From Sandaracinaceae bacterium (GTDB lineage Bacteria; Myxococcota_A; Polyangia; Polyangiales; Sandaracinaceae): a stretch of 64,000 nt of DNA. Where the stretch lies: NCBI GenBank assembly GCA_040218145.1, contig JAVJQK010000071.1:1-64000 (forward strand). The letters run 5' to 3'. The position numbers and the translations under genes are program-made. Positions 15,080 to 24,219 of the stretch are shown here, piece by piece. Each line of letters starts with the position of its first letter. The first letter of the stretch is position 1. The notes beneath the pieces were generated by a model, which saw only the letters and a list, made by a program, of their open reading frames with translations, was not told the origin of the DNA and searched no databases.

Positions 15080-17065
15080 TCAGCCGTCGTAGTCGAAGGT
15101 TCGGGTCGCCGCGCCGCCGCCGGGCGGGTCGCGCAGGAGCCAGGTCACGCCGCGCACGACGCCCACGGTGTCGACGCCGTCGCCGTCCCAGTCGCCGAAG
15201 ACGTGTACGTCGCCGGAGGATCCGAAGGCGTAGCTCACGTCGGCCGGACCGGCGCTGTTCGTGTTGCGAAGGTGCACGAGGTTGCCGCGCACCACGCCGA
15301 CGGTGTCGACGCCGTCGCCGTCCCAGTCGCCGGCGACGTAGCGATCGCCCGCGCTCCCGTAGCGGAAGCTCGTCACTCGACCGCGGTCGTCGCGCAGGTG
15401 CACCGTCCGGTCGCGCACGTAGCCGGCGGTGTCGACGCCGTCGCCGTCCCAGTCTCCGAGCACGAACCGGTCCCCGGCCGCGCCGAAGTCGAAGCTGCCC
15501 CCGCCCCGGACGAACCAGGTCCCGTCGCGCACCGCGACCGCCTCGTCGTCCCCGTCCCCGTCGAGGTCGCCGGCGAGGTGAGCGTCGCTGGCGCGGGCCC
15601 ACTCGAAGACGCGGTCGTGCCCGCCCGCGCTCGCGTCGTCGCGGAGGTACCAGGAGTTGCCCATCATCGCGCCGGGGCCGTCGGCGCCGTCGCCGTCCCA
15701 GTCGCCGACCACCGCGTCGTCCAGCGACGCCCAGCGCCCGTAGGCCTCGGCCGCGCCGCTCGGGCGGAAGCCGTCACAGGCGTCGGTGCGGTCGAAGCCG
15801 GGGCTCACCGGGAAGCGCACGTCTCGGCGCGTCGGGCGGGTGAAGCTCCTGCCCGCCGGCACCCGGCAGCTCGGTGAGGCGCCGGGCTCGTAGTAGGAGT
15901 CGAACGCGTCGGCCCCGCCGCCGAGGTTCTCGAGCAGGGCGTTGCCCGTCCCGTAGAGACAGTAACCTTGCACGTTCTGGGTCACGCTCGGCCACGCCTG
16001 GGTCGCGCGCGAGAACAGGTTGCGCCGCAGCACGATCGACGCGCTCCCGTCCACGAGCCGCACGTTGTAGCGGGCGTCGTGGAAGGTGTTGAAGCGCATC
16101 ACGACGCCCCTCGGGTCCGGGTGGGTCGGGTCTCCCGCGCCGACCTTCACGTTGGTCCCGTTCGGGGCGCCCCAGATCACGTTGCGCTCGAAGAAGCCGT
16201 CGCGCCCCCGGTCGCCGAAGTTCATGTAGACGTCGTGATCCTGGTCGGGTCCGTGCACCGCGCCGTTGTCGTGCACGCAGTTGCCGAGGAAGCGCCAGCC
16301 CGAGGGCTCCGCGGCGTACGCCCGCCCGCCGCCGATCGTCGCGGCCGCGTAGCCGCGCGCGTTCCAGATCTCCGCGTCGCGGAACACCCACCCGCGGCCA
16401 TCGCGGAGGTGCAAGAGATCGCCGTCCCCGCTCGTCGCCGGATCCCGGGTCACGTTCACGCCGGAGAAGGTCCAGTGGTACGGGCGCCGCAGGACCAGCC
16501 GGCCGCGCACCACCGGCCGCTCGCCGTCGTACGCCGCGACCACGATCCGCGCGGCCTCGGTCCCGCGCGCGAGCGGCACGTCGACCACCTCTCGATACTC
16601 GCCGCCGCGCAGCCAGAGCCGGTCCCCCGCGACGAGGACCGAGAGCGCGTGCGCCAGCGTGCCGAACGGCCGGTCGCGCGTCCCGGGATCCGCGTCGTCT
16701 CCGCCGGGCGCGACGAAGTACACGCCGTCCGGCGCGCAGCCCCCGGCGTCGCAGCGCTCGTTGGCCCGACACGCGCCGCAGGAGCCGCCGCAGCCGTCGT
16801 CGCCGCACGTCCGCGCCGCGCAGCGAGGCTCACATCGTCCCCCATCGAGCGCCGCGTCCAGCTGGCGCCCCGCGTCCGGTTCGGGGGCCGCGTCATGACG
16901 GCCCCCGTCGCGCACGGCCGCGTCGATGTGTACGGCCGCGTCGAGGTGAGCGGCCGCGTCGAGGTGAGCGGCCGCGTCATCGCCGCGCCGGCCTCCGTCT
17001 GCGTCGGGAGCCTCCCCGTCGCACGCGCACATCAACAGGACGCAGAGGACCGAGCGAGCGAGCAC
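15080..17065 (-). CDS. Lipoprotein with right-handed beta-helix and FG-GAP-like repeats
   Basis: Encodes 661 residues from a GTG at 17065; the first residues form a signal with lipobox LLMCAC. Next come an Ala/His/Asp repeat (AAHLDAAAHLDAAVHIDAAV, coded by near-identical 18-base units at about 16919-16980), a Cys-rich knot (CGDDGCGGSCGAC), and a parallel beta-helix (residues about 120-430). The beta-helix starts YFVAPGGDDADPGTRDRPFG, as in pectate-lyase-like surface proteins. The C-terminus carries about five FG-GAP-like repeats of the form GDWDGDGVDTVGVVRG, which probably bind calcium. Active-site residues cannot be assigned. It is likely secreted or surface-bound and may act on polysaccharide. 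Confidence 0.8.
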   Translation of the reverse strand: MLARSVLCVLLMCACDGEAPDADGGRRGDDAAAHLDAAAHLDAAVHIDAAVRDGGRHDAAPEPDAGRQLDAALDGGRCEPRCAARTCGDDGCGGSCGACRANERCDAGGCAPDGVYFVAPGGDDADPGTRDRPFGTLAHALSVLVAGDRLWLRGGEYREVVDVPLARGTEAARIVVAAYDGERPVVRGRLVLRRPYHWTFSGVNVTRDPATSGDGDLLHLRDGRGWVFRDAEIWNARGYAAATIGGGRAYAAEPSGWRFLGNCVHDNGAVHGPDQDHDVYMNFGDRGRDGFFERNVIWGAPNGTNVKVGAGDPTHPDPRGVVMRFNTFHDARYNVRLVDGSASIVLRRNLFSRATQAWPSVTQNVQGYCLYGTGNALLENLGGGADAFDSYYEPGASPSCRVPAGRSFTRPTRRDVRFPVSPGFDRTDACDGFRPSGAAEAYGRWASLDDAVVGDWDGDGADGPGAMMGNSWYLRDDASAGGHDRVFEWARASDAHLAGDLDGDGDDEAVAVRDGTWFVRGGGSFDFGAAGDRFVLGDWDGDGVDTAGYVRDRTVHLRDDRGRVTSFRYGSAGDRYVAGDWDGDGVDTVGVVRGNLVHLRNTNSAGPADVSYAFGSSGDVHVFGDWDGDGVDTVGVVRGVTWLLRDPPGGGAATRTFDYDG

Positions 17066-17169
17066 GCCCCATGATGCCAGAGCTCCATCGCCCTCGCGAG
17101 ACCGCCGTCACGGCGCTCGAGGCGTTGCGGATTGAACTTCGGCCGCGAGAGGTTAGCCTCCGCGCCGCA

Positions 17170-18789
17170 GTGATACGCCTCGATTCCGTCAGCAAGCAGC
17201 ACGGGCAGCAGATCCTCTTCCTCGACTCCTCGATGAGCGTGTTCAAGGGAGAGAAGGTCGGGCTCGTCGGGCCGAACGGCTCTGGGAAGTCGACCATCTT
17301 CCGCCTCATCGTCGGCCAGGAGATGCCCGACGGAGGCAACGTGGTCGTCGACCGCGGGGTGACGGTCGGCTACTTCGACCAGAACGTCGGCGAGATGTCC
17401 GGCCGGAGCGTGGTCGAGGAGACCATCGCCGGCGCCGGCGAGGTGGCCGAGGTCGGCCGGGAGCTGAAGCAGCTCGAGCGCGACATGGCCGACCCCGACA
17501 AGGGCGACGAGCTCGAGCGCATCCTCGAGCGCTTCGGCGAGGTGCAGGCGCGCTTCGACGAGCTGGGCGGCTACTCGCTCGACGCGCGGGCGCGCGAGAT
17601 CCTCGCCGGGCTCGGCTTCGAGGACGGGCGCATGGACGGCGACGTGGGCGAGCTGTCGGGAGGCTGGAAGATGCGGGTGGCGCTCGCGCGCATCCTGCTG
17701 ATGCGGCCCGACGCGCTGCTCCTCGACGAGCCGACGAACCACCTGGACATCGAGTCCATCCTCTGGCTCGAGCAGTTCTTGAAGGACTTCGACGGAGCGC
17801 TGGTCCTCACGAGCCACGACCGCGAGCTGATGAACCGGATCGTGACGAAGATCGTCGACATCGACGGCGGCGAGCTGACGACGTTCTCCGGCGACTACGA
17901 CTTCTACGTGCAGCAGCGCGAGATCAACCAGCGTCAGCTCGAAGCCCAGTTCGCGCGGCAGGAGGCGATGCTGGCCAAGGAGCGGGCGTTCATCGACCGC
18001 TTCAAGGCGCGCGCGAGTCACGCGGCGCAGGTGCAGTCGCGCGTGAAGAAGCTCGAGAAGATCGACACCATCGAGCCGCCGAAGCGCCGCAAGGTGGTGG
18101 ACTTCGAGTTCATCAAGCCCCCGCGCTCGGGCGACGACGTGGCCAAGCTCGACCGCGTCTCGAAGGCCTACGGCGACAAGGTCGTCTACGACGACTTCGA
18201 GATGCTCGTCCGCCGCCAGGAGCGCTGGTGCGTGATGGGCGTCAACGGCGCGGGCAAGTCCACCCTGCTCAAGCTCGTCGCGGGGCAGAGCCAGCCCGAC
18301 GAGGGCGAGGTCACGATCGGGGCGAGCGTGACGATGGGCTACTTCGCGCAGCACGCGATGGAGCTGCTCGACCCGGCGCTGACGGTGCTCGGTCAGCTCG
18401 AGCGGGACCACCCCAAGGCGTCCGGCGGCTCGCTGCGCACGCTGCTCGGGGCCTTCGGGTTCAGCGGAGACGACGTCGACAAGCCCTGCCGTATCCTCAG
18501 CGGCGGCGAGAAGGCGCGCGTGGTCCTCGCCTCGATGCTCTACGTGCCGCCGAACTTCCTCGTGCTCGACGAGCCGACCAACCACCTGGACATCGAGACG
18601 AAGGAGATGCTCGTCAAGGCGCTCGCCGGCTACGAGGGCACGATGCTCTTCGTCTCCCACGACCGGCAGTTCTTGCGGCAGGTCTCCAACCGGGTCCTCG
18701 AGCTCACCGAAGACGGAGCGCACCTCTACGGCGGCGGCTACGCCGAGTACGTCTCGAAGTCCGGCCACGAGGCGCCAGGCGTGCGCTGA
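17170..18789 (+). CDS. ABC-F family ATPase
   Basis: Encodes about 539 residues. I start it at GTG 17170 because family members begin with a strand like VIRLDSVSK; the frame is open to 17071, but that extension overlaps the head of the neighbouring gene. Two nucleotide-binding domains are complete: Walker A GPNGSGKST (residue about 36) and GVNGAGKST (about 357), signatures LSGGWKMRVALAR and LSGGEKARVVLAS, and LDEPTNHLDIE twice. There is no membrane domain. The linker between domains is helical and charged, as in ABC-F proteins that act on the ribosome in translation or antibiotic protection. The subfamily is not clear. Its TGA abuts the stop of the convergent gene, forming TGATCA. Confidence 0.9.
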   Translation: MIRLDSVSKQHGQQILFLDSSMSVFKGEKVGLVGPNGSGKSTIFRLIVGQEMPDGGNVVVDRGVTVGYFDQNVGEMSGRSVVEETIAGAGEVAEVGRELKQLERDMADPDKGDELERILERFGEVQARFDELGGYSLDARAREILAGLGFEDGRMDGDVGELSGGWKMRVALARILLMRPDALLLDEPTNHLDIESILWLEQFLKDFDGALVLTSHDRELMNRIVTKIVDIDGGELTTFSGDYDFYVQQREINQRQLEAQFARQEAMLAKERAFIDRFKARASHAAQVQSRVKKLEKIDTIEPPKRRKVVDFEFIKPPRSGDDVAKLDRVSKAYGDKVVYDDFEMLVRRQERWCVMGVNGAGKSTLLKLVAGQSQPDEGEVTIGASVTMGYFAQHAMELLDPALTVLGQLERDHPKASGGSLRTLLGAFGFSGDDVDKPCRILSGGEKARVVLASMLYVPPNFLVLDEPTNHLDIETKEMLVKALAGYEGTMLFVSHDRQFLRQVSNRVLELTEDGAHLYGGGYAEYVSKSGHEAPGVR

Positions 18790-19953
18790 TCAGGCGACGG
18801 CGCGGGTCTTGACGCGGAGGCACGCCATCGCCTCGCGGAGCGCGCGCGCGCTCGAGGCGTGGTCGTCGGTCACGGCGAGGACACGGCCCTTGTGCTGGCC
18901 GGTGCCGTCGCGGCGGCTGATGCGCTGACCGACCTCGAGCGCGCAGTCGACGGCGATCACGCCGGGCACGTTGCGGGCCTCGTCGAGACCCTCGACGCCG
19001 AGCACCTCTCCCTCGCCCGGGTGCAGGAACCACACGCCGGCGGAGCGCGCCGCGGTCTCCGGGAAGCTCACCGGGCGCCCGAGCGCGATACAGAGGAGCG
19101 CGAGCCAGGGGTCGAAGCCCCACGCGCGCGCGATCAGCTCCATCAGGTAGCCGCCCGGCGGGCGCTGGGCGAGCTCCCCGAAGACCACCTGGACGGTCTC
19201 GCCGTCGTCGATGACGAAGGCCTCGAGGTGGGTGATGCCGTCCTCGACGCCGAGCGCCGCGATGGCCTCTTCGTTGAGGGCGCGGACCGCGTTCTCGATG
19301 CGCGAGCCGTGGGCGGCGGGGACGACGTTGGCCCAGCCGGGGAGCAGGTAGTCGGTGACGTTGACCCAGCGCGGCTGCCCCTCGACGACGAAGGACTCCA
19401 CGCTCAGCTCCATGCCGCGCACGAAGCTCTCCGCCATCCAGCCGTCCTGGAGCGCGGCGCTCACCTGCGCGAGATCGCGCGCGACGACCGTGCCCCGGCT
19501 GCCGGAGGACGCGCGCGGCTTGAGCACCATCGGGAGCCCCAGCGCCGAGACGAGCGCGGCCGGATCGGTGCCCGCCTCGACGGGGACCGAGCGCGCGCAC
19601 GGGATGCCCGCGTCTTCGATCGCGTGCTTCATCGCCATCTTGTCCCGCCAGGGGAGCGCGTCCTCGACGGACGGGCCGACGACGCCCAGCGCCTCGCGGA
19701 TCGCGGCCGCGGGCAAGACGGCGCGCTCGACCACCGCCACCACCGCGTCGACCGGCTGGGTCCGCGTGAGGCGTTCCGCCGCGGCGACGCAGCCCTCGAG
19801 GTCCGCGAAGTCGACCTTCGCGCCGGCGTGGGCGCCGGCGGCGCGCTCGGGGCGGCCGGCATCATCGAGCAACATCACCTCGACGTCGAGACGGGCTGCG
19901 GCGAGCAGCGCGCCACGACGGCGGCCGACGAACAACACGCGAGGTCGGGACAC
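18790..19953 (-). CDS. ATP-grasp ligase
   Basis: Encodes about 387 residues. The GTG at 19953 has GGGAGGAC five bases upstream and begins a Rossmann-like strand (RPRVLFVGRRRGA); the extension to 20139 lacks protein character. The ATP-grasp core is seen in DKMAMKHAIEDAGIPCA, then VLKPRASSGSRGTVVA (phosphate-binding loop), ESFVRGMELSVESFV and ELAQRPPGGYLMELIARAWG. The layout resembles carbamoyl-phosphate-synthase-like and L-amino-acid-ligase-type enzymes that join a carboxylate to an amine. The substrate is unknown. It is divergent from the RimK pair, so this corner carries two ATP-grasp ligases. Confidence 0.85.
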   Translation of the reverse strand: MSRPRVLFVGRRRGALLAAARLDVEVMLLDDAGRPERAAGAHAGAKVDFADLEGCVAAAERLTRTQPVDAVVAVVERAVLPAAAIREALGVVGPSVEDALPWRDKMAMKHAIEDAGIPCARSVPVEAGTDPAALVSALGLPMVLKPRASSGSRGTVVARDLAQVSAALQDGWMAESFVRGMELSVESFVVEGQPRWVNVTDYLLPGWANVVPAAHGSRIENAVRALNEEAIAALGVEDGITHLEAFVIDDGETVQVVFGELAQRPPGGYLMELIARAWGFDPWLALLCIALGRPVSFPETAARSAGVWFLHPGEGEVLGVEGLDEARNVPGVIAVDCALEVGQRISRRDGTGQHKGRVLAVTDDHASSARALREAMACLRVKTRAVA

Positions 19954-20201
19954 GGCGTCCTCCCAGTTGGGGGGATGAAAAGAGACGTCCTCGGTGGGGC
20001 TGGATTCGTTTTCGGATTTGCAGCCCGCGTGCCACGTCGGCCATGAGCGGAATGGGACACCTCGGGATCCGAGGCGACCGTCCATCGCTCTGGCTGCGCA
20101 GGCTTTGCGCGAGTTCGGTGCGCGAAAATCTCGCGCCACGCGGGACGAGCGCGCGGGCTCGGCTCGTGTAAGCTCGGGCCCCCCAAACCTGGAGGCCCCC
20201 C

Positions 20202-20828
20202 TTGTCAGACCACGCGCACGACCCGCTGCGCGGACGCACCCTCATCGGCGTGGCCGAGCGCATCGACCTGCCCGACTGGGGCGTGGAGCAGCTCAGGGTG
20301 AAGATCGACACCGGCGCGCGGACGAGCGCCCTTCACGTGGACGACGTGGAGCGGCTGCCCGGGAATCGCGTCCGGTTCACCGTCGTGCTCGACCGCAAGC
20401 GCGCGCACCGGCGCGTCCTGGTCGAGGCGAAGATCGCCCGCATCGCGCGGGTCCGCTCGAGCAGCGGGCGCGCCCAGGAGCGCATCTTCGTGGCCACGAC
20501 GATGAAGCTCGGGGGCGTGGAGAAGGAGATCGAGATCAGCCTCGCGAGTCGAGAGCCGATGATCTTCCGCATGCTCCTCGGCCGGAGCGCGCTGCACCAC
20601 GACTTCCTGGTCGATCCGTCCCACCGCTACCTGCAGAGCGTGGCGAAGAAGAAGAAGAAGAAGGCCGCATCCAAGAAGGCGGGCGCGAAGAAGAGCGCGA
20701 CGAAGAAGACCGGCGCGAAGAAGAGCACGACGAAGAAGCGCTCCGTCACCGCCAGCGCCACGGGGCAGCGGAAGAAGGCGACGCGGAAGAAGACGAAGAA
20801 GACCGCGGCGAAGGGAGTGCCCCGATGA
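20202..20828 (+). CDS. RimK-associated retropepsin-like protease with Lys-rich tail
   Basis: Encodes 208 residues from a TTG start (20202) with GGAGG seven bases upstream. Residues 1-145 match the family often annotated as ATP-dependent zinc protease (RimK-linked, DUF785). The key motif VKIDTGARTSALHV shows a retropepsin-like Asp-Thr-Gly, followed by REPMIFRMLLGRSAL and DFLVDPSHRYL. Family members normally end about here. In this protein residues about 147-208 add a tail made of Lys, Ala, Thr and Ser with KKAGAKKSATKKTGAKK-type repeats, like histone H1 or AlgP tails. The tail may bind nucleic acid or be a modification target. It overlaps rimK by 4 bp, so the two are translationally coupled. 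Confidence 0.85.
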   Translation: MSDHAHDPLRGRTLIGVAERIDLPDWGVEQLRVKIDTGARTSALHVDDVERLPGNRVRFTVVLDRKRAHRRVLVEAKIARIARVRSSSGRAQERIFVATTMKLGGVEKEIEISLASREPMIFRMLLGRSALHHDFLVDPSHRYLQSVAKKKKKKAASKKAGAKKSATKKTGAKKSTTKKRSVTASATGQRKKATRKKTKKTAAKGVPR

Positions 20829-22036
20829 AGCTCGTCATCCTCTCCCGCGCCCGGCACTCGTACAGCACCCGGCGTCTGCGCGAGGCCGCGCTCAGCCGTG
20901 GCCATCAGGTGCGCGTGCTGGACACCCTCCGCTTCTCGATGGCGGTCGAGGAGGGGCACCCGCAGCTCTTCTACCGAGACCGCCCGCTCAGCCGCTACGA
21001 CGCGGTGATCCCCCGCGTCGGCGCCTCGGTCACCTTCTACGGGACCGCGGTGGTGCGGCAGTTCGAGCAGATGGGCGTCTTCACCCTGTCGAGCTCCCAC
21101 GCGATCAGCGTCTCGCGCGACAAGCTCCGCTCCCTCCAGGTCCTGAGTCGCCACAACATCGGCATCCCGCCGACCGTCTTCGTGCGCGACCGGCAATCGG
21201 TGATCCCCGCCATCGAGCGGCTCGGCGGCGCGCCGGTGATCGTCAAGGTGCTCGAGGGGACCCAGGGCGTGGGCGTGATCCTCGCCGACACGATGAAGGT
21301 GGCCCAGGCGATCATCGAGACCCTCCACGGCGCCAAGCAGAACGTGCTCATCCAGAAGTTCGTCCGGGAGAGCCGCGGTCGCGACATCCGGGCCTTCGTG
21401 GTGGGCGGTCACGTCATCGCCGCGATGCGGCGCGTGGCGCAGGGCGACGAGTTCCGGAGCAACGTGCACCGCGGCGGGCGCACCGAGGCGGTCCAGCTCG
21501 ATCCCGAGTACGAGCGCACGGCCATTCACGCGGCGCAGATCATGGGGCTGCGCGTGGCGGGCGTGGACATGCTCGAGTCGGACGAGGGCCCGCAGGTGAT
21601 GGAGGTCAACTCGTCGCCGGGGCTCGAGGGCATCGAGAAGGCCACCCAGGTCGACGTGGCCGGACGCATCGTCGAGCACATCGAGGACCAGTTCCTCCTG
21701 CCCGAGATCGACATCAAGCAGCGCCTCACCCTCGACAAGGGCTACGGCGTGGCGGAGTTCGATCTGCACGCCTCGAGCGAGCTGGCCGGCAAGAGCCTGC
21801 GCGAGCTCGCGCTCGGGGATCGGGACGTCACCGTGCTCAGCGTGCAGCGCGGGAGCGTGGTGATCCCCAACCCCCGCGGCGACCAGAAGCTCCTGCGCGG
21901 CGACCACGTCGTCTGCTACGGCAAGCTGCTCGCGCTCAAGCAGCTGATCCCGCGCGACGCCAAGGGGCGCCGGGCGGGGAAGAAGAAGGGCGCCCGCAAG
22001 AACACGGCGCCCGACGAGCCCACGGGCCCGGTCTGA
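20825..22036 (+). CDS. rimK: RimK-type ATP-grasp glutamate ligase with TrkA-C domain
   Basis: Encodes 403 residues from ATG 20825, inside the ATGA overlap with the protease gene. Residues 1-295 are a RimK-type ATP-grasp ligase: KLVILSRARHSYSTRRLREAA start, VIVKVLEGTQGVGVILA loop, IQKFVRESRGRDIRAFVVGG and QVMEVNSSPGLEGIE for metal binding. RimK adds glutamates to the C-terminus of ribosomal protein S6 in E. coli. Residues about 310-385 are an added TrkA-C-like domain (GKSLRELALGDRDVTVLSVQR), which in other proteins senses small ligands. A basic tail follows. The partner protease lies directly upstream. The natural substrate here is unknown. Confidence 0.85.
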   Translation: MKLVILSRARHSYSTRRLREAALSRGHQVRVLDTLRFSMAVEEGHPQLFYRDRPLSRYDAVIPRVGASVTFYGTAVVRQFEQMGVFTLSSSHAISVSRDKLRSLQVLSRHNIGIPPTVFVRDRQSVIPAIERLGGAPVIVKVLEGTQGVGVILADTMKVAQAIIETLHGAKQNVLIQKFVRESRGRDIRAFVVGGHVIAAMRRVAQGDEFRSNVHRGGRTEAVQLDPEYERTAIHAAQIMGLRVAGVDMLESDEGPQVMEVNSSPGLEGIEKATQVDVAGRIVEHIEDQFLLPEIDIKQRLTLDKGYGVAEFDLHASSELAGKSLRELALGDRDVTVLSVQRGSVVIPNPRGDQKLLRGDHVVCYGKLLALKQLIPRDAKGRRAGKKKGARKNTAPDEPTGPV

Positions 22037-22040
22037 CGCG

Positions 22041-22066
22041 CCCCTCGGTCAGGCGTGACCGAGGGG
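22041..22066 (+). terminator. Hairpin terminator after rimK
   Basis: CCCCTCGGTCA and TGACCGAGGGG form a perfect 11-bp stem with loop GGCG, four bases after the rimK stop. No T-tract follows, so it may act with Rho or as an mRNA end stabiliser. Confidence 0.55.
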
Positions 22067-22199
22067 GGGCAGCGTCCCGCGTTTCGTCGCGTGCAGCGCG
22101 TGGAGCGCCTCGGCCGCGTCGGCCTGGACGCGGAGGCTGCCGTGAGCACGGGGCCGCGCGCCAGGGTCCGGTTCCGACACCGTCGCTTCTCGCCCTCCT

Positions 22200-24209
22200 T
22201 CATGCGGGGTCGAGCCAGGCCAGCAGGATCTGGTCGGCCTCGTGGTGCGTGGTCCACATCAGCAGGCGCTCTCCGTGCCGCTGCATGCGGAGGTGCTTCA
22301 CGTCGAACGGGAGCGCCTCGAGCAGCACGGACCACGCGCCGGTGGCGGGGTCGAAGACCTCCACCGAGCGCTCGGTCTGCATGCCGTCGTCGGTGCGCAC
22401 GCTCCCGCCCGCGAGGTAGAGCCGCCCGTCGAGCGCGACCAGCTCCCCCCCGAGCCGTGCGCGGCGCGGGCACGCGACGGGGTCGAAGGACTGCGTCTCG
22501 AAGTCGAAGCGGAAGCAGTCCTCGACCAGCTCGAAGCCGTCGCGCATGCCGCCGAAGAGGTAGAGCTGGCCGTCGTGCACCGCGGCGGCGAAGTGACGGC
22601 GCGGGCCGGGCATGCGCGCGTCGATGGGGGCGAAGGGCGCCTCCGGGTCGTCGACGGGCGCGGCGAGGATGTCGGTGACGTGGTCGAACGCCGCCATGCC
22701 GCCGCGGGTCGGGTCGTAGCTCAGCCCGCCGAAGACGAAGAGCTGTCCGTCGTGCTCGACGAGCCCGAACTGGGTCCGGTCGCGGGGCAGGCCCGCGCGC
22801 TCCGTCCATCGCCCGTCGCGGAACGTGTACGCGTCGGCGAAGCTCACGGGGGCGTCCCCGTCGTGCCCGAAGCCGCCGACGCTCAGCCCGCCGGAGTCGG
22901 TCGAGATCGTCTGCATCGTCTGTCGCCGCGCCGGGTACGCGGGGCCCTCTCGCCACGAGAGGCTCGGGAGGTGGAGCTGCCAGCCCTCGGCCACGAAGTT
23001 CTCGGGCTCGAAGTCGTGCTGGCCGAGGCTGTCGTTGCCCCCGAAGAGGTAGAGCGTGTCGTCGAGGAGCAAGAATCCCTGACGGTTCTTGGCCTCCGCG
23101 GGAGAGGGGATGACGAGCGTCGAGAGGCGAGGGCCGGTGGGCGCGGTCGGGACGACCTCGACCACGCGAGTGCGACCCTCGGTGTGCATGCCGCCGATGC
23201 CGCCGAGCGCGACGAGCTCGGGCGCCGCGTCCTCGGTCTCGCGCGCCACGAGCTGGTGGAAGAAGCGCCCGAACGCCAGCCGCGCGACCGGGGTCCAGCC
23301 CGGCTCGCCGACGCGCCATCGATGGACGGTGCCTTCACGGCCGGAGGCGTAGACCGCGTCGCCGACGCCCGTCGCCGCGAGCCCGAACGCGGCGCCGTCG
23401 ATCTCGCCCGGGAAGTCCGGGCCGCGAGACCAGGTCTCCGTCGCGGGATCGAGCACGTCCACGCGGGGCGAGACCTCGCCCGCTTCGGTGAGCCCGCCGA
23501 GGACGACGAGGCGCCGCCCCGCCGCCGCGACCGCGAGCGCGCGCCGCGCGAAGGGCGCCTCGATGCGCCGCCAAGCGGTCGGAGCCGTCAGATCGAGCGC
23601 GAGCACGTCGTGGGCGAAGGCGCCGCTCGCGGCGTCGCCGTCCAGGCGCCAGCCGCCCGCCAGGAAGACGGTGTCGCCGATGCGCGCCGCCTCGTGCGAC
23701 GAGCGACCCTCGGGGAGCGAGGGCAGCGCGGTCCAGCGGCCCGACGAGAGCTCGAAGCAGGCGGCCTCGTCGACCGAGCGCATCACGGCGGGCTCTCCGA
23801 TCGCGTTCTCGATGCGGTTTCCGCCGAAGCGGCACACCGCGCCTTCGCCTCGCACGAGCGCGACGCCCTGGAGCCCCGCCTCGAGCGTGTCGAGGCGCTC
23901 CCACTCGCCCGTCCCGTCCAGGGCGAGGCGCGACAGCAGGCCCGACTGGTGCTCGCGGTCGTAGCGATGCGGCTCGCCGTGATAGCCGCCGAGCACGTAG
24001 AGGTGTGTCGCGTCGCGGGTCGCGCCGAAGCTGGTGACCGCCACCGGCATGGGCGGGAGGAAGTCGCCGCCCGCGAGCACGTCCGAGGCGGGGGCGGTGG
24101 CGGTCGCCTCGGGCCTGTCCGCGACGGGCGCCGAGGTGGTCGTCGGCGCCTCGGGGGTGGCGCCGCAGCCGAGCAGGGGAAGGAAGAGCGTGCAGATGAG
24201 TTTGTGCAT
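22200..24209 (-). CDS. Kelch-repeat lipoprotein (third gene of the heme locus)
   Basis: Encodes about 669 residues. The second ATG (24209) is best spaced from GAGGAG upstream and gives the signal HKLICTLFLPLLGC with a lipobox. Around ten kelch-type blades are visible by their GG pairs (VLGGYHG, LAGGWRLDG, VLGGLTEAGE, LFGGNDSLG, VFGGLSYDP, LFGGMRDG, LAGGSVRTD), enough for one large or two small beta-propellers. Kelch propellers bind proteins or ligands and have no catalytic motif here. It follows the HmuY-type gene by 10 bp on the same strand, so it belongs to the receptor operon. It may be a surface partner in heme or iron capture. That role is inference. Confidence 0.8.
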   Translation of the reverse strand: MHKLICTLFLPLLGCGATPEAPTTTSAPVADRPEATATAPASDVLAGGDFLPPMPVAVTSFGATRDATHLYVLGGYHGEPHRYDREHQSGLLSRLALDGTGEWERLDTLEAGLQGVALVRGEGAVCRFGGNRIENAIGEPAVMRSVDEAACFELSSGRWTALPSLPEGRSSHEAARIGDTVFLAGGWRLDGDAASGAFAHDVLALDLTAPTAWRRIEAPFARRALAVAAAGRRLVVLGGLTEAGEVSPRVDVLDPATETWSRGPDFPGEIDGAAFGLAATGVGDAVYASGREGTVHRWRVGEPGWTPVARLAFGRFFHQLVARETEDAAPELVALGGIGGMHTEGRTRVVEVVPTAPTGPRLSTLVIPSPAEAKNRQGFLLLDDTLYLFGGNDSLGQHDFEPENFVAEGWQLHLPSLSWREGPAYPARRQTMQTISTDSGGLSVGGFGHDGDAPVSFADAYTFRDGRWTERAGLPRDRTQFGLVEHDGQLFVFGGLSYDPTRGGMAAFDHVTDILAAPVDDPEAPFAPIDARMPGPRRHFAAAVHDGQLYLFGGMRDGFELVEDCFRFDFETQSFDPVACPRRARLGGELVALDGRLYLAGGSVRTDDGMQTERSVEVFDPATGAWSVLLEALPFDVKHLRMQRHGERLLMWTTHHEADQILLAWLDPA

Positions 24210-24219
24210 GGTCATCTCC

